This document shows, piece by piece, positions 59,595 to 64,000 of a stretch of 64,000 nucleotides of DNA. The notes beneath the pieces are model-generated. The model was not told where the DNA came from. It was given only the letters and a program-made list of their open reading frames with translations, and ran no database searches. The stretch covers positions 8,830 through 72,829 of the forward strand of contig DFVG01000017.1 in assembly GCA_002379985.1 (NCBI GenBank), given 5' to 3'. The first letter of the stretch is position 1. Each line of letters starts with the position of its first letter. This stretch comes from Flavobacteriaceae bacterium UBA4166 (GTDB taxonomy: Bacteria > Bacteroidota > Bacteroidia > Flavobacteriales > Flavobacteriaceae). The translations under genes were made by a program, and so were the position numbers.

Positions 59595-62166
59595 TACCTT
59601 ACTACCTTACAAAAAGTTGTGCTTTATCTTTCTCTTCTCGCTTTTAGCGACTGCATCGCTTTGGGCACAACAGAAGGAATTAGATAGTGGAAAAAAATAC
59701 ACGCTCAACTCCATTACCGTTACGGGAGAACAATCGTTTAACGAAAATACGGTCATTGCTTTTACCGGACTTCGAAAAGGGGATGAACTCTATATTCCCG
59801 GGCAAAAGTTAAGTGATGTTACCAAAAAACTTTGGGAGCAAAACCTCTTTAGTGACATTGCCTTCTATGTAACGAACATAGATGGTGACCTCGTAGATCT
59901 TGAACTTTACATTGAAGAACTACCAAAACTGGGACAAGTCACGGTGGAAGGAGTTCGCAAAGGAAAACAGAAGGAGATCATCAAAGACAACAACCTTACT
60001 GCAGGGGTTAAGATCACTAAGAACCTTTTAGAAACTACCAAGAACTACATCCGGAACAAGTACAAGGAAAAAGGGTTTTACAATACACAAATTCGTATCA
60101 GCACAACCAAGGTAACCGACTCCACCGGGCAAGAGACAGCGCAAAACATGCGTATCTTGATCGATAAGGGAGATCGTGTAAAGGTACGCGCTATCAAATT
60201 CAATGGAAATGATGCTTTATCTAACGGAAAACTGCGTCGTTCTATGAAAAATACGAAACGTCGTAATTTCTTCAGAGTTTGGAAGATGTCTCGCTATACC
60301 GAGAATGGTTTTGAAGAAGACAAGGCTTCTATTATAGATAAATATAAGGAGAACGGATACCGTGATGCACGAATCGTGCGAGATACGGTCTATCCAGTGA
60401 GTGATGATCGACTAGCGATAGAAATGGATATCGAAGAAGGACAACAATATTATTTTGGGGATATCGAATTTATTGGAAACACCGTGTATACAGATAATAC
60501 GCTTCGAAGCTATCTTGGGATTGCTGAAGGGGACGTCTACAACGGAGTGTTGCTTCAAGAACGAATCGCTGACGATGAGGATCCGGAAGCAGCAGACATC
60601 ACGAACCTGTATCAAAACAACGGATATCTCTTTTCGCAGATCAACCCGGTAGAAGTGGCAGTGCGACAGGACACCATCGATTTTGAAATTCGTATTCGCG
60701 AAGGAAAACTCGCTTATTTCGATCACGTGACTGTAGTAGGTAACGATAAAACGAACGACCATGTGATCTATCGAGAGCTACGTACTCGTCCGGGACAAAA
60801 ATACAGCAAGCGAAATGTATTGCGTACCATTCGCGAATTAGGGCAATTAGGCTACTTTGACGCAGAACAATTAAAACCTGAATTCAAGAATGTAGACCCC
60901 AATAACGGAACACTGGATATGGAATATTCAGTAGTGGAAAAAGGATCAAGCCAAATTGAATTACAAGGGGGTTATGGCGGTGGTGGCTTCGTAGGAACCC
61001 TAGGACTATCCTTCAACAACTTCAGCCTGCGTAATATCTTCAATTTAGATGCTTACAAACCGTTACCTATGGGGGATGGCCAAAAACTTTCTTTGAGAGC
61101 GCAAGCCAGTAGTTTCTACCAAACGTACAGTTTATCATTGATCGAGCCCTGGTTGGGAGGCAAGAAACCTATTCAGTTTAGTACGAGTTTCTCACATACT
61201 ATTCAGTATTTATTCGACTTTGTTAATCGAGAAGCCGATCGGGATCGTCGCTTCTTGATCACCGGTGGTTCTGTAGGGTTTGCAAAACGCTTACAGTGGC
61301 CGGATGACTATTTCCAGCTTTCACAAGCGCTAAGTTTTCAGCATTATAACTTAAAGAATTACAACACCGGACTCTTTACCTTTGGAGATGGGTATTCAAA
61401 TAACTTGGCATACACCATTGGTTTGAGTAGAAATAGTACTACAGCAAACCCAATTTATCCTCGAGGGGGTTCTATTTGGAATGTATCAGCAAAACTTACC
61501 TTTCCGTATTCTGCATTCAACGGAGTGGATTACGGCGCGCTGCGTGATGAGCGTGACGGACTGGTGGATTTCTTGGCAGAAAATCCAACCAGCGTTGACA
61601 GTCAGGAGCGTATCGCAGAGATCGACCAGCAACGTTTTAATTGGTTAGAATATTATAAGATCAAGTTTTCGGGAGATTGGTACACGCCATTAACGAATGA
61701 CTTGATTTTAAGAACCCGTACGGAATTTGGGTTCTTGGGTGCTTACAACAATGATCGTGGTATTCCGCCTTTTGAGCGTTTCTTTGTTGGTGGAGACGGT
61801 TTAGGTGCCTTTAGCTTGGATGGTCGTGAAGTGATCCAATTGAGAGGATACCCTAACCAATCACTTTCTACTAATGACGGAAATACCATTTACAATAAAT
61901 TTTCGTTAGAATTAAGACACCCGGTCACTCTAAGTCAATTGGCCTCAATTTATGTGTTAGCATTTGCGGAAGGAGGAGCCGCCTACGATGGCTTCAGAAA
62001 TTATAATCCTTTCGATATTAGTAGGTCTGCTGGCGCAGGATTGCGTATATTTATGCCGGCATTCGGTTTGTTAGGGATTGATTTTGGGTATGGTTTCGAT
62101 CCTATTTTGAATGGTACCGAACGCAACGGATGGGAAACGCACTTCATTATTGGACAACAATTTTAA
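59575..62166 (+). CDS. bamA: outer membrane protein assembly factor BamA
   Basis: An 863-residue Omp85 protein that inserts beta-barrel proteins into the outer membrane. The signal peptide has a hydrophobic core LCFIFLFSLLATASLWA. POTRA repeats follow to about residue 420 (YTLNSITVTGEQSFNENTV, VTVEGVRKGKQKEI, VRAIKFNGNDALSN, GDIEFIGNTVYTDNTL, FDHVTVVGNDKTND), then the barrel with the VRGY-type QLRGYPNQ (IQLRGYPN) near 759 and a C-terminal IGQQF. No in-frame ATG precedes the signal; GTG at 59575 is used here, TTG at 59563 or 59584 being alternatives. All overlap uppS, implying translational coupling. Confidence 0.93.
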   Translation: MNRLKINTLLPYKKLCFIFLFSLLATASLWAQQKELDSGKKYTLNSITVTGEQSFNENTVIAFTGLRKGDELYIPGQKLSDVTKKLWEQNLFSDIAFYVTNIDGDLVDLELYIEELPKLGQVTVEGVRKGKQKEIIKDNNLTAGVKITKNLLETTKNYIRNKYKEKGFYNTQIRISTTKVTDSTGQETAQNMRILIDKGDRVKVRAIKFNGNDALSNGKLRRSMKNTKRRNFFRVWKMSRYTENGFEEDKASIIDKYKENGYRDARIVRDTVYPVSDDRLAIEMDIEEGQQYYFGDIEFIGNTVYTDNTLRSYLGIAEGDVYNGVLLQERIADDEDPEAADITNLYQNNGYLFSQINPVEVAVRQDTIDFEIRIREGKLAYFDHVTVVGNDKTNDHVIYRELRTRPGQKYSKRNVLRTIRELGQLGYFDAEQLKPEFKNVDPNNGTLDMEYSVVEKGSSQIELQGGYGGGGFVGTLGLSFNNFSLRNIFNLDAYKPLPMGDGQKLSLRAQASSFYQTYSLSLIEPWLGGKKPIQFSTSFSHTIQYLFDFVNREADRDRRFLITGGSVGFAKRLQWPDDYFQLSQALSFQHYNLKNYNTGLFTFGDGYSNNLAYTIGLSRNSTTANPIYPRGGSIWNVSAKLTFPYSAFNGVDYGALRDERDGLVDFLAENPTSVDSQERIAEIDQQRFNWLEYYKIKFSGDWYTPLTNDLILRTRTEFGFLGAYNNDRGIPPFERFFVGGDGLGAFSLDGREVIQLRGYPNQSLSTNDGNTIYNKFSLELRHPVTLSQLASIYVLAFAEGGAAYDGFRNYNPFDISRSAGAGLRIFMPAFGLLGIDFGYGFDPILNGTERNGWETHFIIGQQF

Positions 62167-62201
62167 TTTTGGCACGATATTTTCTAACTATAAATCGCAT
62201 T

Positions 62202-63065
62202 ATGAAAACCTATAAGCTTCTTTTTCTTTTGTTCACCTTCCTCTGTGTATCAGTTTCGGTGGAAGCACAGCGAGGGGCCCGCATTGGGTACATTGATATG
62301 GAATATATTTTAGAAAGTGTTCCCGAATACCAAGAGTCGGCTACCCAGTTGGATGGAAAAGTACAACGGTGGAAAGCAGACATTGAGAAGATGAACAAGG
62401 AGATTGATCAAATGAAGTTGAATTTGAGCAACGAACGTGTGTTGTTAACGACCGAACTTATTGAAGAGCGTGAAGAAGACATAAAGATCAAGGTCGATGA
62501 GATGTTAAAGTATCAGCAAGACCGTTTCGGGCCTAATGGTGATTTAGACATTCAACGCAGACAACTTATTCAACCCATTCAAGATCAAGTTTTCAATATC
62601 GTTCAGGAAATAGCAGAAAATAAAAAATACGATTACATCATGGATCGTTCTACCGATCCTTCTATTCTTTTTGCCGCCAAGCGGAATGACATCAGTGAAA
62701 TGGTGCTACGGCAAATAAATCGTGCGGCGAAGCGTGAAGAAGCTACCAATCGTCGTGAAAAGAAAGAAATTGAAAAACGGGAAGAACTCTCTGTTGAAGA
62801 AGAAGAGGCCATCAACGAACGTGAAGAAGAAGTACAGGCAAAAAAAGAAGAACGCGAAGCCATTATGGAAGAGCGCAGACGTGTAAGAGACTCGATTCGC
62901 GCGGCGCGTAAAGCCGAGTTTGATGCTCGTAGACAAAGGCTTTTAGAAGAAAGACAACAACGTCGTGATTCTATTATGAACGCCCGTAAAAATAAAAACG
63001 GGGGGGGGCCTCCGGAAGGCGATGGAAATGAAGATGGTGAAGGGGAAGGCGACGGAAACCTATAA
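62202..63065 (+). CDS. Skp/OmpH family periplasmic chaperone, long form
   Basis: A 287-residue protein; ATG at 62202 gives signal MKTYKLLFLLFTFLCVSVSVEAQ. Residues about 25-165 are a Skp/OmpH-type domain (RIGYIDMEYILESVPEYQES and FNIVQEIAENKKYDYIMDRS). The remaining 110 residues are an unusually long, highly charged helical tail rich in Arg/Glu repeats (EEREAIMEERRRVRDSIRA), ending with a Gly/Glu/Asp-rich low-complexity tail. A run of nine G at 63000-63008 lies in that tail. It follows bamA by 35 bases and precedes a second, standard-length family member, so it likely assists outer-membrane protein folding. Confidence 0.9.
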   Translation: MKTYKLLFLLFTFLCVSVSVEAQRGARIGYIDMEYILESVPEYQESATQLDGKVQRWKADIEKMNKEIDQMKLNLSNERVLLTTELIEEREEDIKIKVDEMLKYQQDRFGPNGDLDIQRRQLIQPIQDQVFNIVQEIAENKKYDYIMDRSTDPSILFAAKRNDISEMVLRQINRAAKREEATNRREKKEIEKREELSVEEEEAINEREEEVQAKKEEREAIMEERRRVRDSIRAARKAEFDARRQRLLEERQQRRDSIMNARKNKNGGGPPEGDGNEDGEGEGDGNL

Positions 63066-63110
63066 CTGAAAATTTAAATTATAACACTTAAAATAAATTT
63101 TAACTAGAGA

Positions 63111-63617
63111 ATGATGAAACAAGTGAAATTACTATTCGTAGCGGCAGTGATGTTTTTAGGAGTTGCTACTGTTCAAGCACAAGAAGTGGCGCATATCAAC
63201 ACCCAAGAGTTGGTGGAAGCAATGCCTGAAATGAAAGAAGCACAAAGCCAATTAGAAAAGCTTCAGAAAACATATGACACCGAGATCAAAGCAATGGCGA
63301 AAGAACTCGATGCAAAGTTGAAGCAATATGAGGTAGAAGCTGAAAGCAAAACAGATGCTGAAAACCAAAAGCGTTTTGAAGAGGTACAAACCATGCAAAA
63401 CAACATCGGAGCTTACCGTCAGCAAGCCATGCAAGATCTTCAGAAAAAAGAAGTAGACATTTACAAGCCTATCCTAGATAAGGCACGTCAGGCGATCCAA
63501 AAAGTAGGTCGCGCGAAGGGATACAAATACGTTATCGATGCAAGCCCGGGAGGTGGAATTCTACTAGCAGAAGGTCCAAACCTCATGGCAGACGTAAAGA
63601 AAGAATTGGGAATTTAA
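63111..63617 (+). CDS. Skp/OmpH family periplasmic chaperone
   Basis: A 168-residue protein with signal MMKQVKLLFVAAVMFLGVATVQAQ and a standard Skp/OmpH domain: HINTQELVEAMPEMKEAQSQ, a central coiled-coil (AMAKELDAKLKQYEVEAESK), and the C-terminal RAKGYKYVIDASPGGGILLAEG. In E. coli Skp holds unfolded outer-membrane proteins in the periplasm before BamA inserts them. The adjacent ATG codons at 63111 and 63114 make the exact start uncertain by one residue. It ends at a strong terminator. Confidence 0.92.
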   Translation: MMKQVKLLFVAAVMFLGVATVQAQEVAHINTQELVEAMPEMKEAQSQLEKLQKTYDTEIKAMAKELDAKLKQYEVEAESKTDAENQKRFEEVQTMQNNIGAYRQQAMQDLQKKEVDIYKPILDKARQAIQKVGRAKGYKYVIDASPGGGILLAEGPNLMADVKKELGI

Positions 63618-63642
63618 TCCTACCAATTTCTAACAAAAAATC

Positions 63643-63677
63643 AAAGTGCTCGTCGAAATTCGACGAGCACTTTTTTT
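63643..63677 (+). terminator. strong terminator after the ompH pair
   Basis: A 15-bp perfect stem AAAGTGCTCGTCGAA / TTCGACGAGCACTTT with a one-base centre, followed by seven T, closes the bamA-ompH-ompH unit. Confidence 0.9.
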
Positions 63678-63684
63678 ATCTTTA
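63677..63684 (+). promoter_or_regulatory. putative -7 box for murI
   Basis: TATCTTTA matches TAnnTTTG except at the last base and ends five bases before the murI ATG, so the transcript may be leaderless. It overlaps the end of the terminator T-run. Confidence 0.4.
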
Positions 63685-63688
63685 AACC

Positions 63689-64000
63689 ATGAGTAGACAC
63701 CCCATAGGCGTATTCGATTCTGGCGTAGGAGGCATTTCTATTTGGAAGGAAATCCACAACTGCTTACCTCACGAAGACACGATCTATTTAGCAGACAGCA
63801 AATATGCTCCTTATGGAAACAAATCAGCAGAAGAAATTACAGCACTTTCGGTAAAGAACACTGAGTTCTTACGCAAACAACAATGTAAGCTTATCGTAGT
63901 AGCCTGTAATACGGCCACCACGAATGCTATTGAACACCTACGCGAGCGCTACGACATTCCTTTCATTGGAATCGAGCCTGCTATCAAACCGGCAGCCCTT
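63689..64000 (+). CDS. murI: glutamate racemase (partial, runs off the window)
   Basis: The first 104 codons of MurI, which makes D-glutamate for peptidoglycan. The catalytic acid region is PIGVFDSGVGG (D10 and following), and the first catalytic cysteine is C73 in VACNTATTNA. ADSKYAPYGNKS near 35-46 also matches. The gene starts after the ompH terminator and continues beyond position 64000; the second cysteine and C-terminal half are not visible here. Confidence 0.92.
   Translation, partial: MSRHPIGVFDSGVGGISIWKEIHNCLPHEDTIYLADSKYAPYGNKSAEEITALSVKNTEFLRKQQCKLIVVACNTATTNAIEHLRERYDIPFIGIEPAIKPAAL

Overview
The window reads as chromosomal DNA of a marine-type member of the Flavobacteriaceae (Bacteroidota). 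The evidence is the AT-rich composition, TAnnTTTG-type -7 promoter boxes, mostly weak Shine-Dalgarno sequences, lipoproteins with loose lipoboxes, a TonB-dependent receptor, and families typical of this group (DUF5686, DUF6089, 2TM, DUF2461). Gene order CBS-nadK-DUF6089-uppS-bamA-ompH-ompH-murI is also typical of flavobacteria. I see no rRNA operon, insertion sequence, prophage or CRISPR array. Nearly everything is housekeeping or envelope biology.

Layout. 1-11 kb: App1-like phosphatase, MgtC/DUF4010 membrane protein, membrane pyrophosphatase with a long C-terminal tail, a TonB-dependent receptor with a small anchored partner, a small Cys/His protein and a large DUF5686 outer-membrane protein. 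11-18 kb: pdhB, etfBA, a bifunctional nuclease, a CNT nucleoside transporter with an extra periplasmic domain, thyA and a TonB-C-terminal-domain protein. 18-25.5 kb: ergothioneine genes egtB-egtD, a DUF3124 lipoprotein, a class V aminotransferase, 2TM-folA-fructosamine kinase, a stop-interrupted pyridoxamine-oxidase-like gene and fabD. 25.5-31.3 kb: amidohydrolase, galE, a DegT-type aminotransferase, waaA and DUF2461.

31.3-37.6 kb is the accessory-looking part. Five small, very acidic CRET-type lipoprotein genes with 11-residue repeats flank (three to the left, two to the right) a cassette made of a LexA-like S24 repressor, divergent from a radical-SAM DNA-repair protein and its TIGR03915-type partner. 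The 99-bp divergent intergenic region carries four evenly spaced GGA-N5-TCC sites, one lying over the promoter box of the repair pair. This looks like a self-contained damage-responsive switch. Next come tRNA-Gly(GCC) and tRNA-Leu(UAA), each accompanied by a partial duplicate of itself; the 35-bp copy of the tRNA-Leu 3' end looks like an integration scar.

37.6-64 kb: mutS, a TrmH-type methyltransferase, a folK-deoxynucleoside kinase fusion, the queuosine-precursor transporter, an AsmA-like protein, DUF2797, a GH3-family protein, clpX-clpP-tig, a small holin-like membrane protein, a FadL-SGNH hydrolase pair, an alpha/beta hydrolase with pdxJ, and the nadK-to-murI envelope cluster. murI runs off the right edge. 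Folate and dTMP metabolism (thyA, folA, folK, dNK) and envelope assembly (bamA, two Skp-like proteins, uppS, waaA) recur through the window.
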